64,000 nucleotides of DNA from Antilocapra americana (lineage: Eukaryota; Chordata; Mammalia; Artiodactyla; Antilocapridae): positions 9,602,873 to 9,666,872 of the forward strand of contig ML662449.1 in NCBI GenBank assembly GCA_007570785.1, written 5' to 3'. The position numbers and the translations under genes are program-made. The notes below the pieces were generated by a model. The model searched no databases, had not been told where the DNA came from, and saw only the letters and a program-made list of their open reading frames with translations. Of this stretch, positions 1-11,844 are shown one piece after another (within the stretch, counting starts at the first letter, position 1; each line of letters begins with the position of its first letter).

Positions 1-84
1 ATGGATGTTACATTCTGCCAGGAATGTTTCTCCTACCCAGTATTGTAAGACAAAGTATTTTTTAATTTTTTTAGCCTTAAAAAA

Positions 85-200
85 GCAATATTTATGTATT
101 TGAAGTGTAGTTGATTTATAAGGTTGTGTTAGTTTCAAGTGTACAATTATTCAATGATACATATGTCAATAGAATAATCTGATAACTATTTTATAATCTT
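85..200 (-). mobile_element. L1 3' UTR fragment (antisense)
   Basis: This stretch resembles the antisense 3' UTR of cetartiodactyl L1, with the familiar 'gttgatttata...gttgtgttagtttcaagtgtac' type of text. It is diverged and cut off on both sides. The same L1 region recurs near 27,540, 39,720 and 51,920. No TSD was seen. Confidence 0.6.
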
Positions 201-1231
201 AGCATATGGTGAGAAGATTCCTCTTGTGGAGATCATTGGGCATGTCCAAGAGAAGCTTTTGATAAGTCACTTGAATACAGAAGTTTGCAAAGACAAGCTC
301 AGATAACAACATGGGGATTAAAAGGTTTTCTAAGGATGGATAGATGCATTAACTGCATGGCTTTTTGTTTTTATCTGTGAGCTTACAAGTTTGGGGTCGA
401 GGTGAGTTGCTCTGTAAAACACAGGAGACAGAAACCAGCATTGTTTGATATAAAGTACTTTGTCTGATTCCCTGCAACACAATCAGCAGTCTCCACTGCT
501 TACTCTGATTTCTTTTTCTTACTGGGTTTTATTCAGGCATAGGGAGTGGGATTGGAGGAGAATCAGAAAGTATGCCAAAAAGTGAGTCATGGTGGAGGTG
601 GTAGACAAAACGCCAAAAAAATGGGAGGTCAGTTCACTTCAAGGTTATATCAATATCCGATGAGAAGATTAAGGCTTCCCCAACACTTCTGTTATCAGTT
701 TTTCACATTTAATTTTGTAGTCCTCTCCTTTTAAGATAGGGTTTTCAAATCCCACATTGCATTAAAATCACTAATCTCTGGCACTACTCTCAGAAATTTT
801 TATTAAGTTGGTCTGGAGGGAGACCCAGACATTAAAACATTTTTCAGGTTCCCATGTGGACAAGAACTATGTGACCAAGATTATGAACTAAAATAGAGAA
901 CCTAAATGAATTCAAATAATGCATATTGAGTGAAAAAGCATATACAGGTAAATTTCTTTCACTTTCTGTCTCTTCTTTCTTAACATTCCCTGCCTCCTTC
1001 CTTCTTTCTCTTTCTCTTTATCTCTCTCCCTCTTTCTTTCATCACTGTGATAATTTTAAACTATTGTTCTAGCAGGTTTTATTATATAAACACTCAGCAC
1101 CTACCTTGGGTTCTTAACAAAGAGAGAATAACATCAAGCTAATCAATCAGTACAGATAAATGCATCTAAATTATTATAATCCATATAGCTTCTGATTATT
1201 AAAAAGCATTCATGAATAGCATAAATTTGGT
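201..1231. other. No gene recognised; polypyrimidine tract inside
   Basis: I see no gene or clear repeat here, apart from a CT-rich stretch at about 952-1042 made of degenerate (CTTT)n and (CT)n. The frame at 546-734 shows no recognisable domain and is probably chance. Confidence 0.5.
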
Positions 1232-1248
1232 ACAAACATATTATAAAT

Positions 1249-1472
1249 ATGGTGTTTCCCAGGTGGCTGAGTAGCAAAGCATCCTCTTGCCAAACAGGAG
1301 ACACAGGTTCGATCCCTAGGTCAGGAAGATACCCTGGAGAAAGAAATGGCAAAACCCACTCCAGTATTCCTGCCTGGGAAATCCCATGGATAGAGGAGCC
1401 TGGTGGGCTACAGTCTATGGGGTTGCAAAGAGTCAGACACTACTTAACAACTAAACAACAGAGACGAGAAAA
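1249..1472 (+). mobile_element. Bov-tA/BovA SINE
   Basis: This is a tRNA-derived ruminant SINE. It has the tRNA-like head ('ggtggctgagtagcaaagca', B-box-like 'ggttcgatccc'), the central 'ctggagaaagaaatgg' block, and the BovB-derived 3' end ('gggttgcaaagagtcagaca'). The element is flanked by a TSD: 'acaaacatattataaat' at 1232-1248 and the same text lacking one base at 1473-1488. Confidence 0.95.
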
Positions 1473-1488
1473 ACAAAATATTATAAAT

Positions 1489-2085
1489 GTATATGCATTT
1501 GAGTTGACAGTTAGATGAATATACATCAGTGAAAGTAAACTATGTGAAGAAGGGATCCCTTGGTAATAAAAGATTCATTAATGGATTGACTCACTGAAAT
1601 CAGTCTATTTGATTAAATTGATTCTGTCACACTAAAGCATTGGGCAGCAGATGATAGGTAAGGTATTAAAGTTGGATTCACCAGAAAAAAATCTCTCTTC
1701 ATAGTCTCTTCTCAAATTGGAGAAAAAATTAGAAAAGTAATCTAAGTTCTTAATTTAGCATAATAGTACTGGCTAGTTATTCAAAAGAACCTAAACAATT
1801 AAAAGTTTATTAAAGCAGATTTGTATACTTGTATTTCTATTACTATTGCTGTTTATTAAAGACAAACAATTTCTCAGTATATTTAATGGTGTCTGTATGT
1901 GCATAAGGTCATTGATTTTATCTTTTATGAGCCCATCTTCTAAAGAATAAGCCTTTAATAGAAAAAAGTTTAATCTCACATTAATTATGTTGTGACTATT
2001 TCAGAGAAAAATTCATTCCAATGAATAGTCCCATTGGTTCAGATATTATGCTCAAAAATTCAGCTAAGTGATTTATTTATTTTAT
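1489..2085. other. No gene recognised
   Basis: AT-rich sequence with no recognisable gene, RNA or repeat. The short frame at 1791-1979 on the minus strand has no family resemblance. Confidence 0.5.
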
Positions 2086-2087
2086 TT

Positions 2088-2990
2088 ATTAACACTTTAT
2101 TAAGCTACAGTTGACATTCAGCAAACTGTATATATTTAAAGTCTGCAATTTTATGTTTCCATATGTATATACCCCTGGAGCCATCACCTCATTCAAGACA
2201 ATAAATATATGCAACATCCCTGAAAGTTTCCTCATGCCCCTTTGTAATCTGTTTTCTTTCCCACTTCTCTGTTTCAGGGCTTCCTTGATGGCTCGGGTGA
2301 TAAAGAATCAGCATAGAATGCCTGAGACCCAGGTTTTATCCCTGGGTTGGGAAGATGCCCTGGAGAAGGGAATGGCAACCCACTCCAGTGTTCTTGCCTG
2401 GAGAATCCCATGTGCAGAAGAGCCTGGCAGAGCTATGGACAAAGAGTCGGACACAACTGAGTGACTAATACTTTCACTTCACCTTCTTTTACTCTGTCAA
2501 ACACTATATGTTATATCATTTTGTTTGGTTTCTTTCAGTTAGTATAATTATTTTAAGATTTGTCTTTGTTACCTCGCATATCAATATTTCATTCTTTCCT
2601 CTTGCTGAGAAGTATTCCATTGTAGGAGTCATTCAAAATTTGTTTCCTTGTTGAGTGACACTTTGGTTTCCAATTCTTGGCTATTGCAAAAAACCTATAA
2701 AAATATTTTTTTATGTCTTTGTATAGATATATGCTTCCATTTGTCAGGTTAATGTCTCCGAGTAGAATGCGGGGTGTGGAGTGGTTGCATGTTTAACTTT
2801 TGAAGAACACACAGACTGTTTTGCAAAGAGGTACCATTTTACCTTAACAAATTTACATTTGTTAAAATGTATATTACCGTACATCATGTGAGAGTTTCAG
2901 TTTTTTCACATTCTCAACAACACTTCATATGGTCCGTATTTTTCATGTTAGCCATTCTAATGAGTATGTAGTTATACTTTAGTAGAACTT
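2088..2990 (-). mobile_element. Old L1M 3' end, split by a SINE
   Basis: The segments 2088-2275 and about 2483-2990 together read as the antisense 3' end of an old mammalian L1 (L1MB/L1MC-like). They include 'tttcctcatgcccctttgtaatct', 'agtattccattgta' and 'ttagccattctaatgagt' text. A Bov-tA SINE at 2277-2482 interrupts it. It is strongly diverged and keeps no open frame. The family assignment rests on recall of the consensus, not a search. Confidence 0.7.
2277..2482 (+). mobile_element. Bov-tA/BovA SINE inserted in old L1
   Basis: The full SINE structure is present: the 'gggcttccttgatggctcgg' head, the 'ctggagaagggaatggcaac' middle, the 'cttgcctggagaatccca' block and a 'gagtcggacacaactgag' 3' end. 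It ends in a ctttcactt-type tail. It interrupts the older L1M described around it. I could not define the TSD. Confidence 0.95.
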
Positions 2991-3975
2991 CAGATAAATA
3001 ATCTTAAAAACGTCCTTGCTAGGGAAGTGGGAAGGTAACCACATACATTTAGTTTTCTTTTGCTTTCTGCCCTGTCCTAGATATTTCAAGTTGAACATCT
3101 ATTTTAGAATCTTTCTGTCTTCTCTACCATGGTCAAAAAGTTCATTCACCTTTCCCCTTTGACTTTTGGAGACAATTGTGTGCCCTTATAGGAGCTACAA
3201 CAAGAAATAGAAGTGCCCTGGAGGCAAGGTAAATTTTGGCCCATGTAATCAATCATATCTGCTTCACTGAACTGTAATGACCTTGTGTACAGGAAATATC
3301 TTCAGAGTCACAGACTTATTTTCATGAAGTCCTTAATATTTGAGGGGATAGAAAAGCAGTTTCTATGTTTAGCTCCTACCAGCTCAATCATATCTTCTCT
3401 TCTTGGGCATATAGTGCATTGTCTTGGTATACAATTATGGTAGCATATAAAAATATAAGGATAAATAGATCAGAAAAATCACCTAATCTGTTTTTTTAAA
3501 ATATGATTAATAATTCAAGCTAAGGAGAGGATCATTTGTGTAATATCCACTGTCACAAGAGCCATTTACAAATAAAGAGTAGTGGCAGCTGTCTCAAGTT
3601 TCATCAAGGTTTATTCCCCCCAAATCAAATCAAATAATATAGATATAGATATCTGGATAAGTAATATGGATATAGCTGTATGACCTTGAAGAACAATTTC
3701 CGAGAGGCACAAAGGAAATCAGTTTACTGGTGTCAACATTAGGGAAAGTAGCTATAGTGTTGTAAAGACCTAGCCAATAATAATAGAGGCCAATAAAACT
3801 GCTACAAATCCCAAGCACATGTAACTTCATAGGGGAAGTCACTTTACAATCCATTTTTCTGGTTTCTGTTTCCACTGAAATTCAGATACAAACCTAGGAT
3901 TTTATTTAGCTACTGAAGAGTTGAGGTTAAGCTTTTAAGACACATGAATTTCTTTGTGCACATTTCCAGAACATA
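2991..3975. other. No gene recognised
   Basis: No gene or clear repeat is seen. A short (atatag)n-like patch lies at about 3637-3655. The 81-residue minus-strand frame at 3630-3875 shows no domain. Confidence 0.5.
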
Positions 3976-4175
3976 GAAAGTGAAGGTGAAAGTCACTCAG
4001 TTGTGTCTGACTCTGCGACCCAATGGACTGTATTGTCCATGGAATTCTCCAGGCCAGAATACTGGAATGAGTAGCTGTTCTCTTCTCCAGGGGATTTTCC
4101 CAACCCAGGGATCAAACCCAGGTCTCCCACATTGCAGGCAGATTCTTTACCAGCTAAGCCACAAGGGAACTACTC
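3976..4175 (-). mobile_element. Bov-tA/BovA SINE
   Basis: Antisense ruminant SINE. It opens with the reversed BovB-like tail ('gaaagtgaaggtgaaagtca', 'gtgtctgactct') and ends at the reversed tRNA-like head ('cagctaagccacaagggaac'). A possible short TSD is 'aacata' on both sides (3970 and 4182), which is weak. Confidence 0.93.
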
Positions 4176-4411
4176 TCATGCAACATAAAGAACAAATGGG
4201 GAAAATCTCTGGCCAACCTTCACACTTCAGAAAATTATTCCTGAATTAGATGTGATATAGTGGACATCATGACTTCTAAGAGACTCATCTACTGGATCTA
4301 ATCTAAATGTCTAATTTTGGCCAAGATGATGGTTGGGGTGAGAGGGATGATGAAGTTGCTGATAGGGATGAAATTAATGGTGATGATGGTAACGATAATC
4401 CTACTAATGAT

Positions 4412-4560
4412 AACAGCAGCTAGCACTTTCAGAGAGCTTTCTCTGGACCAGCACTCATCTAAGTGCTGTGCGTGCATTGTCTCATTTAATCTTTGCAAAG
4501 CCCTGTCAGTCTGTCCTATTATTATCATGCTTTTACAAGGAAGTTTAGTGAAATAAATTA
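4412..4560 (-). mobile_element. MIR-like SINE fragment
   Basis: Text such as 'agtgctgtgcgtgcattgtctcatttaat...ttattatcatgcttttacaa' matches the reverse of the mammalian MIR 3' half. It is old and diverged and has no TSD. Confidence 0.6.
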
Positions 4561-7500
4561 CATAGACCGTATACCACTCTATAAGCTCTCTCCATTCTAG
4601 TCTTGTCTCTCTGTTACTACAAACATGGGACTTTGCTCTAATAATTATTATTAGTGGAAAAACTGGAGGACAGACAACATACAATTTGGTTGGAGGAAGA
4701 GCTCCATAATGCTCAACCTGGGTAACAATCAGTTAATGAATGTAGATATCAGGACTAAGGGAGAAAGCTCCTCAAGCAGCAGATTATTATGCAGCAGCTC
4801 AGCGTGTTTATTAATCATTGTGCACAATTAAAATGCCATTTCATCCCTCTAATTAAAACAAGTAGTTCCCTGAGGCTAGCACCTGAACTAATGAAGCCTG
4901 GTTGCCTCAGGATCTCACTCAGGGAAGGGAATTAAACAATGGAGGAAGCAGTATGTTTACCAAGTTGCCCAGACAATGTCAAACTGTATATGACATCATG
5001 AGGGAGTGGACCAGTTGAGACGGGGAATTTAAAGAGCTAGGGATGCTTCTGCTTCTGAGCAAAAGTTGGGTTTAAATGTTGAAATCACTCTAGTTTTTTA
5101 ATTCATCAAGTTCTATCTTTTGTCATCTTCTATATGTGACAATCAAGTCTGAATTGTCTTCTTTCCTGGTCTGTGGAATTGCAGTCTTGATGTTCAGAGG
5201 AAAGAGTTCTAGGAGTTGTATGTTGGCATCTAGGTATTTAGGGGACTGCAAGGATTTCTGAAATCAGTTGATTCTGCAAATCAAAGGGAATATAGGCATA
5301 TTGTGGGATCTAATCTAAAACACTGGAAAGATGAATGGGCCAGAAGAAGGAAAACCTAAGATTCAGTCCAAGCATTGTTACCTCAACTAAATGACCCTGA
5401 ACAAGGCACTTAGTTTCTTTATTGCAAAATGAAAGGACTGGGATAGGTAATTATAGAATATTCTTTTAGCTCTAAAACTCCATGGCTTTTGGAGAATTTG
5501 TGACTAACAAAGCATCTCAAAGAGTTTTCATCGTGTCCTAATGCCCCTACAAATTTGGCTGAATCAAGTCTTGCTTCTTCTCTTCTCATTTCGGCTTACT
5601 TTACCACATATCTTTTGTGTCAGGTATTATACACTGCATAGAGCAAATGTTCAGTTAAGTATCTGTAGAAGACACAAATCAGGTTAAATCCACAGATCTC
5701 AGTAACTTAGCAGTTTCAGCACTCTGCTCCTAAATATTTAGTACTGCAAAAACCCACCCTACATAGGGTTTTGCGTTACTCATGGGGAATGGTGAAATCT
5801 GAGGATTATAAGAGTTACTTCCATTCCAGCCAAACTGCCAACTCAGTTTTCTAAAATCCTGTGCTTGAGAAGTATGTTCCATGTTACCTGTACTTGCACT
5901 AGGCAGAAAGTCAAGGTTCATGCTTCTCCTGCTGAATCTGTTACCCTCTTGGTCCTTAGAGTTCCCTAGTGCTCTAGAAAAATATCTATGGCTAGAAGTT
6001 TGAAGAATGCACAAGTATTTGTTCTTAATCTAGTTTTTATGGGTCACAGAGTTCTGTGAGACTCTGACAGATCTTACAGAACCTTTCACCACAAAAATGG
6101 AAAAACAACTTCGTAAGCAACTATAGTATGAAGAGTTCACTGACTTCTTAAAATTTATCTATGGAATTCATATTGTTACAAATCCTATCTTAAAGAATCA
6201 CATAGGAATTTTCAATAGCTCTTTAGGAAACCTGCATCTAATCACCTCTCTTGATTTCCTCCAGAAACTAAAGACAGATAGTCATCTAACATACATGTTG
6301 GTATTTTTTCATAGAGAGAGAACCAGTAACATCAATGCTGGCCAATGATGAGTTGTCCTTTAGTGACTGGCAGATTCCAGAAGAAGACATCATGATTTCA
6401 ATTATTATATCTTCTACCTTCTTTACTTGTAACCAGGCAGGTAGCATTTAAACAAACAAAAAGATGGCAATAAGGTAGTATTAGCCATACTAGTAGAAAA
6501 CAAATCAATTATAAAAAAATATTAAAACTTTAATTTTCTCATACTATCTGTCCTGTTCTTAAGGAGGAAATTAGTAACTGGAATTCACAAACTTTATTAT
6601 GATCTAAGAATCTAATAGTGCAATCTTCCTGATTTGGAGCAATTATTCATGTGTTGACCCTAGATTTTTCTTTCAAAACAAACTCAGTCTCTCTTGTACA
6701 TCAAAGTAGGAAATATAACTCTGGTCAATAAGATATCCAGAAACTAGCAGAAATCAGCCAATAACTCAGAGTAAGTGGCACGATAATTGGGTTTCCTAAG
6801 CATTTTTGAGTATTAAAACAAGTTAATCAACCATAAAACACAAACTCATCAGAATCCAAGGTCTTATTCAATTAACTTCTGGCCTCAAATACTCAAGTGG
6901 TTTTTTTTTTTCTTTCTTTAAAATCATTATGTCATATTTCGCCAAGACAGAAAGGATTTCTGGAGTGGGAAATTCCAAAGATGGAATGAGAGCCAATTCT
7001 TTTAAACTATATCATTTTACCCATAATTATTATTTTTAGTAAAAATGAAAACAAAAGTTTTATTCTTGCCCAGAGGGAGATAAAATCTTGAACTTACAAG
7101 TTCAAGCAGAGGGACTTGTCTAGATTTTTGTTTGAAGTGACCCTTATATTCTTACATCATATTTACTCTAAAACATTGGATAAACTAGAAACTTGGAAGG
7201 CAAAATAACTATTAACATAATACCATCAACATATGATTTTGTGCCTAGATGCTTTGTTTTAAATCAATTTACAACTTTTAAACATCTATTCTTGATAGTA
7301 AGGTCATAGATTTATAGTCAAACTAGGCAAATGTAAACCTTTATTGGGCCCCAAATCATAGCTATAGCTTTAGTTCTCCTGCATGTGAGCCTTTGAAAGG
7401 AAGCTTGAGCTTATATGCTGCCAACCTATTGTGATAAAATTCAAACAGCAGAAGAGCTTTATATATTCATATATGTGATGTTAAGTTATTTAATCTATGT

Positions 7501-7880
7501 GAGTTACAGTTTCTAACTGCATTTGAGAGAAAAATACTTTTTCATAAAGTTTATGGTAGGTACATCTACAAAAAAAATCAGTTCCTCCACTATTCCCTGG
7601 ATCATCACTACATTTGGGTAGTGTCACTATAATTTCAAGGCAAATAGGGAAGATGCAGGTGGTATAGGAAATAATCAGAGAGCAGAAAAGATGGTAGGTC
7701 AAAATTCTGACAGCTAACCTGAGGGGAAAGATATAGGTAACTTGCTTTCAGATGTGCCAATGGACCACTGATCAAGAACACAGGTAGTTCATTCTATAAT
7801 CGGGGTTGGCAAAGGGAAATCCAGGGGGTTGAGTATGGTCAATGAAGTATCAGATCATAATGTGATTCAGGAAAGGAATA
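4561..7880. other. Long unique stretch without a recognised gene
   Basis: I recognise no gene. A patch at about 5385-5480 ('gaccctgaacaaggcactta', 'ttgcaaaatgaaagga') may be a decayed MIR-class remnant. A 94-residue minus-strand frame at 5730-6014 has a varied composition but no family I know. The remainder is AT-rich with only short homopolymers, such as T11 near 6901. Confidence 0.5.
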
Positions 7881-7884
7881 AAGG

Positions 7885-8480
7885 GGTCAAATTTTCATTC
7901 ATTTCTTTGCTCAAAACTATATACTGAGTGCTTGCGCTGTTTCTGGCACTGGGATAGTGCATTGTCTAACTTGGGAGGCAGACAACATACATAGAACAAT
8001 TACAATACCCTAGAATAAGTGGAAGTTACATTAGCATAGTCCTTTGAGAATAAAGAAAGAAGTTAGAACAATTAACATTGGAGGAGTCGAGAAATCTTGA
8101 TTTGCTAAATGTTTGTGGAATGAGGGAGGAACATTTGATCTGGCTGTTAAAAGATAAGCAGCAGTTTGTCAAGGTGAAGACGAAGGATAAGAACATTCTA
8201 GTTTGAGGAAAGCAGATTATATCTATCATGTAATCCTGAGGGTCTAATATATAAAGAAAATAATCCAAAATTCAATGATGTCAAGGAGGTTGAGTAGGGA
8301 TGGAAATGGGCACAGACTGGGGAGTTTTCTTATGCTATTCTACTTTTATTGCATAAGGAAATAAGAGAGCTATCAGAGATTTACTAAATGGTTGAATAAC
8401 ATGACAATGTTTTTGGATAATTTTGGATTTTAGGGGAAATAGTTCTAATATCAGGTTGAGGATGGACTAGACTGAGAGTA
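7885..8480 (-). mobile_element. L2-like old LINE fragment
   Basis: The start ('attcatttctttgctcaaaa', 'tgagtgcttgcgctgtttct', 'ggcactgggatagtgca') resembles the reversed L2 3' end. The following text ('gaggaacatttgat', 'gaggatggactagactga') fits the same old repeat class. It is highly decayed, so the boundaries and the assignment are tentative. Confidence 0.45.
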
Positions 8481-8654
8481 GTCAAGTCACAAAAATATCC
8501 TGTGACTTGTGAAGCTCATTGATTTAACAAATACTTTAATAATTTTAGTGGATGGAGAATAGTCATTAAGCATGTGCATCTCTAAATACCTTGAATGTTA
8601 TAGAATTTCCAGTTTGCAGAATATTCTTATGTCCAATATTCCATTCATTCTCAA

Positions 8655-8885
8655 ATGCAGGGTTCTCCAAACTTCAGGATCTAATGCCTGATGATCTGAG
8701 GTGGATGTTATATAATAATAGTAAAAGTTACGTGTGCAATAAGTGTAAGGCACTTTAATCATCTCAAAGCTATCCCCCCCCCCAAAAAAAAAAAAAAAGC
8801 TATCCCCTCCACACTGGTCTGTGGAAAAATTGTCTTCCATGAAACTGGTGCCTGGTGCCAAATGGTTGGGGGCCATAGCTCTAAA
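8655..8885. mobile_element. hAT-like (Charlie/MER class) DNA transposon remnant
   Basis: 'cctgatgatctgaggtggat' and 'ctggtctgtggaaaaattgt...cttccatgaaactggtgcctggtgccaaatggttgggg' match the two halves of a common mammalian non-autonomous DNA transposon. The middle appears deleted. It holds a C10-A15 run with a short flanking duplication. The exact family name was not checked. Confidence 0.55.
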
Positions 8886-8887
8886 TA

Positions 8888-9045
8888 GCTCTGTGAAGTA
8901 GATATTATTCATAGTATTATTCACATTTTATAGATGAAGAAAATAAAACCTTGAAAAGATTAAAAGTTTTATCTATCTTTCAGCTACAAAGTGGAATACC
9001 AGGTTTAACTCAGGTAGTTAATCTCCAAGACTGGTGTTTTTTTTC
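8888..9045 (-). mobile_element. MIR SINE (antisense)
   Basis: 'ctctgtgaagtagatattatt...cattttatagatgaagaaaataaaaccttgaaaagattaaaa' followed by 'agtggaataccaggtttaactcaggtagt' matches the reverse of MIR. It abuts the hAT-like fragment. Confidence 0.7.
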
Positions 9046-9139
9046 CTACAATAAAGATGCTCAGTAGTCAATAGTATTTTCAGCTAAGCATGAGAATTTT
9101 ATTTTTGCAAAAATAGATGCAATAATTCACCTTCCTGAA

Positions 9140-9735
9140 TCAACACACTAAGGTAGATCTCTCCCACCTTACTCTGGACTTAGCTATTTGGCCTCCTTTG
9201 GCCAATGGGCTTCTCTTATGGCTTAGCTGGTAAAGAATCTGTCTGCAATGCAGGATACCTGGGTTTGTTCACTAGGTCGGGAAGATCTCCTGAAGAAGGG
9301 AAAGGTTACCCACTCCAGGATTCTGGCCTGAAGAATTCCATGGAATACAGTCCAATGAGTTGCAGAGTTGGACACGACTGAGTGATTTTCCCTTTCACTT
9401 TTCTTTCACTTTGGCCAATGGGACAATGCAAACATTACCAAACTGGAGACTTGAGTAGTATTTGTGCAGTGGGGCTTTTCATCTCTTGCTTCTCTTTGAA
9501 ACCCTAAACCTGCCACATGGAGAAGCCTTGGCTTGCCTTCTATGTAACAGACATGTGACCAAATCATCCCTGGTGCCCCGATGACTTCCAGACACCCACA
9601 GGACATAACAGTAAGACCGTTTTAGGTCATCCAGCCCCAGTGCAGCCAACCCAGCCCAGAAAAATCACCCAGGTGACTCAAAGACTTTGTTTATGGTTAT
9701 AAGGCATTAACTGTTGGATATTTTATGCAGCAAGT
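9140..9735 (+). mobile_element. MLT1-like LTR, split by a SINE
   Basis: The segments 9140-9209 and 9409-9735 read as an old MaLR (MLT1-like) LTR. They include 'cctcctttggccaatgggac', 'ttgaaaccctaaacctgcca', 'catggagaagcc' and 'gcagccaacccagcccagaa', ending near 'aaggcattaactgttggata'. A SINE with a clean 14 bp TSD splits it. No ERV internal sequence lies beside it. The family call is from recall. Confidence 0.55.
9210..9408 (+). mobile_element. Bov-tA SINE with perfect 14 bp TSD
   Basis: The element has the head 'cttatggcttagctggtaaa', the middle 'ctgaagaagggaaaggttac' and a 3' end 'gagttggacacgactgagtg' with a ctttcact-type tail. The TSD 'ctttggccaatggg' occurs at 9196-9209 and 9409-9422. 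It lies in the MLT1-like LTR. Confidence 0.96.
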
Positions 9736-9743
9736 GCTAAGCA

Positions 9744-9868
9744 ATACCTGGAGAAAGGAATGTAAACCCACTCTAATATTCTTGCCTAGAAAATCCCATG
9801 GAAGAGGAACCTGGTGGGCTGCAGTCCATTGGGTCACAAAGAGTCAGGCATGACTGAGCATTTGAGCA
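9744..9868 (+). mobile_element. 5'-truncated Bov-tA SINE
   Basis: Only the 3' two thirds are present, from 'acctggagaaaggaatgtaa' through 'gtcacaaagagtcaggcatg'. The tRNA-like head is missing. It stands between the LTR and the antisense BovB. Confidence 0.85.
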
Positions 9869-10216
9869 TACATGCACACCAATCAATAGTCTTTGGGACT
9901 GGAATGAAAACTGACCTTTTCCAGTCCTGTGGTCACTGCTGAGTTTTCCAAATTTGCTGGCATACTGAGTGCAGCACTTTCACAGAATCATCTTTCAGGA
10001 TTTGAAATAGCTCAACTGGAATTCTATCACTGACACTAGCTTTGTTCGTAGTGATGCTTCCTAAGGCACACTTGACCTCACATTCCAGGATGTCTGGCTC
10101 CAGGTGAGTGATCACACCATCGTGATTATCTGGATCATGAAGATCTTTTTTGTACAGTTCTTCCATGGATTCTTGCCACCTCGTCTTAATATCTTCTGTT
10201 CCGTTAGGTCCCTACT

Positions 10217-10365
10217 TTTTTTTGTTTTATTTTGTTATTTTATTTATTTTCTTTACATTATTGTGTTGGTTTTGCTATACATTGACATGAATCTGCCAAG
10301 GGTATACATGTGTTCCCCTTCCAGGAACCCCCTCCCTCCTCCCTCCTGATTCCATCCCTCTGCCA
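10217..10365 (-). mobile_element. L1 3' tip inserted inside BovB
   Basis: The antisense L1 3' UTR text 'ttgctatacattgacatgaa', 'ggtatacatgtgttcccc' and 'ccccctccctcctccctcct' is preceded by a T-rich tract, which is the reversed A-tail. BovB sequence is continuous on both sides when compared with the copy near 57,230. No clean TSD could be defined. Confidence 0.8.
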
Positions 10366-11175
10366 TTTTTGTCCTTTGTTGAGCCCATCTTTGCATGAAA
10401 TGTTCCCTTGGTATCTCTAATTTTCTTGAAGAGATCTCTAGTCTTTCCCATTCTATTTTCCTTTATTTCTTTGCATTGATCACTGAGGAAGGCTTTCTTA
10501 TCTCTCCTTGCTATTTTTTGGAACTCTGCATTCAAATGCATATATCTTTCCTTTACTCTTGCTTTTTGCTTCCCTTCTTTTCACAGGTATTTGTAAGGCC
10601 TCCTCAGACAGCCATTTTGTTTCTTTACATTTCTTTTTCTTGGGGATGGTTTTGATTCCTATCTTCTGTACAGTGTCATGAACCTCCGTCCATAGTTCAT
10701 CAGGCACTCTGTTTATCAGATCTAGTCCCTTAAATCTATTTCTCACTTCCACTGTATAATCATAAGGGATTTGATTTAGGTCATACCTGAATGGTCTAGT
10801 GGTTTTTCCCTACTTTCTTCAATATAAGTCTGAATTTGGCAATAAGGAGTTTATGATCTGAGCCACAGTCAGCTCCCAGTCTTGTTTTTGCTGACTGTAT
10901 AGAGCTTCTCCATCTTTGGCTACAAAAAATATAATCAATCTGATTTCAGTGTCGACCATCTGATAATGCCCATGTGTAGAGTCTTCTCTTGTGTTGTTAG
11001 AAAAAGGTATTTGCTATGACCAGGGCGTTCTCTTGGCAGAACTATATTTGCCTTTGCCCTGCTTCATTCTGTACTCCAAGGCCAAATTTGGCTGTTACGC
11101 CAGGTGTTTCTTGACTTCCTACTTTTGTATTCCAGTCCCCTATAATGAAAAGGACATCTTTTTTGGGTGCTAGTT

Positions 11176-11634
11176 CTAGAGGTTTTGTAGGTCTTCATAG
11201 AACTGTTCAACTTCAGCTTCTTTAGCACTACTGGTCGGGGCATAGACTTGGATTACCATGATATTGAATGGTTTGCCTTGGAAATGAAAAAAGATCATTC
11301 TGTCATTTTTGAGACTGAATACAAGTACTGCATTTTGGACTCTTTTGTTGACTATGATGGCTACTCCATTTCTTCTAAGGGATTCCTGCCCACAGTAGTA
11401 GATATAATGGTCATCTGAGTTAAATTCACCTATTCCAGTCCATCTTAGTTCACTGATTCTTAGAATGTCAATGTTCACTCTTGTCATCTCCTGTTTGATC
11501 ACTTCCAGTTTGCCTTGGTTCATGAACTTAGGCCCATTCCAGGTTCCTAGGCAATACTGCTCTTTATAGCATCGGACCTTGCTTCTATTACCAGTCACAT
11601 CCACAACTGGGTATTGTCTTTGCTTTGGCTCCAT
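11176..11634 (-). pseudogene. BovB ORF2 endonuclease remnant
   Basis: A 152-residue open stretch of the BovB ORF2 apurinic-endonuclease-like domain. Visible family features are 'CLGTWN' (residues about 29-34), 'ISELRWTGIGEF' and 'IMVIQVYAPT'. The catalytic GDWN and SDH segments lie beyond the open stretch: a stop ends the frame at 11,176, before them. This is a decayed LINE fragment, not a host gene. Confidence 0.85.
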
Positions 11635-11844
11635 CCCTTCATTCTTTCTGGAGTTATTTCTCCGCTGATCTCCAGTAGCATATTAGGCACCTACCCACCT
11701 GGGGAGCTCATCTCTCAGTGTCTTATCTTCTTGAGTTTTCATACTGTTCATGGTATAGAGTACTTCCTTTAATGATCTTTGATACTTATAGATATTTTGG
11801 CAAGGCAACAAAACAGTATAGTGTAGTATCAATTACAGAAATGA

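Larger units (their letters stand above)
9886..11755 (-). mobile_element. BovB LINE fragment (antisense, ~1.7 kb)
   Basis: This is an RTE-clade LINE copy lacking its 3' third. On the minus strand it holds the start of ORF2: an APE-type endonuclease with 'LEVIKQEMTRVNIDILRISE' and 'FNIMVIQVYAPTSS' (11,176-11,634). The early reverse transcriptase region follows ('EELYKKDLHDPDNH', 9933-10,166). Stops and frameshifts separate the pieces. The sequence to about 11,755 matches the 5' region. An L1 3' tip at 10,217-10,365 interrupts it. It is not functional. Confidence 0.93.

Noticed and set aside
5730..6014. 94-residue minus-strand frame with protein-like composition
   Set aside because: No family, splice context or second exon is recognisable, and frames of this length are expected by chance in 64 kb.
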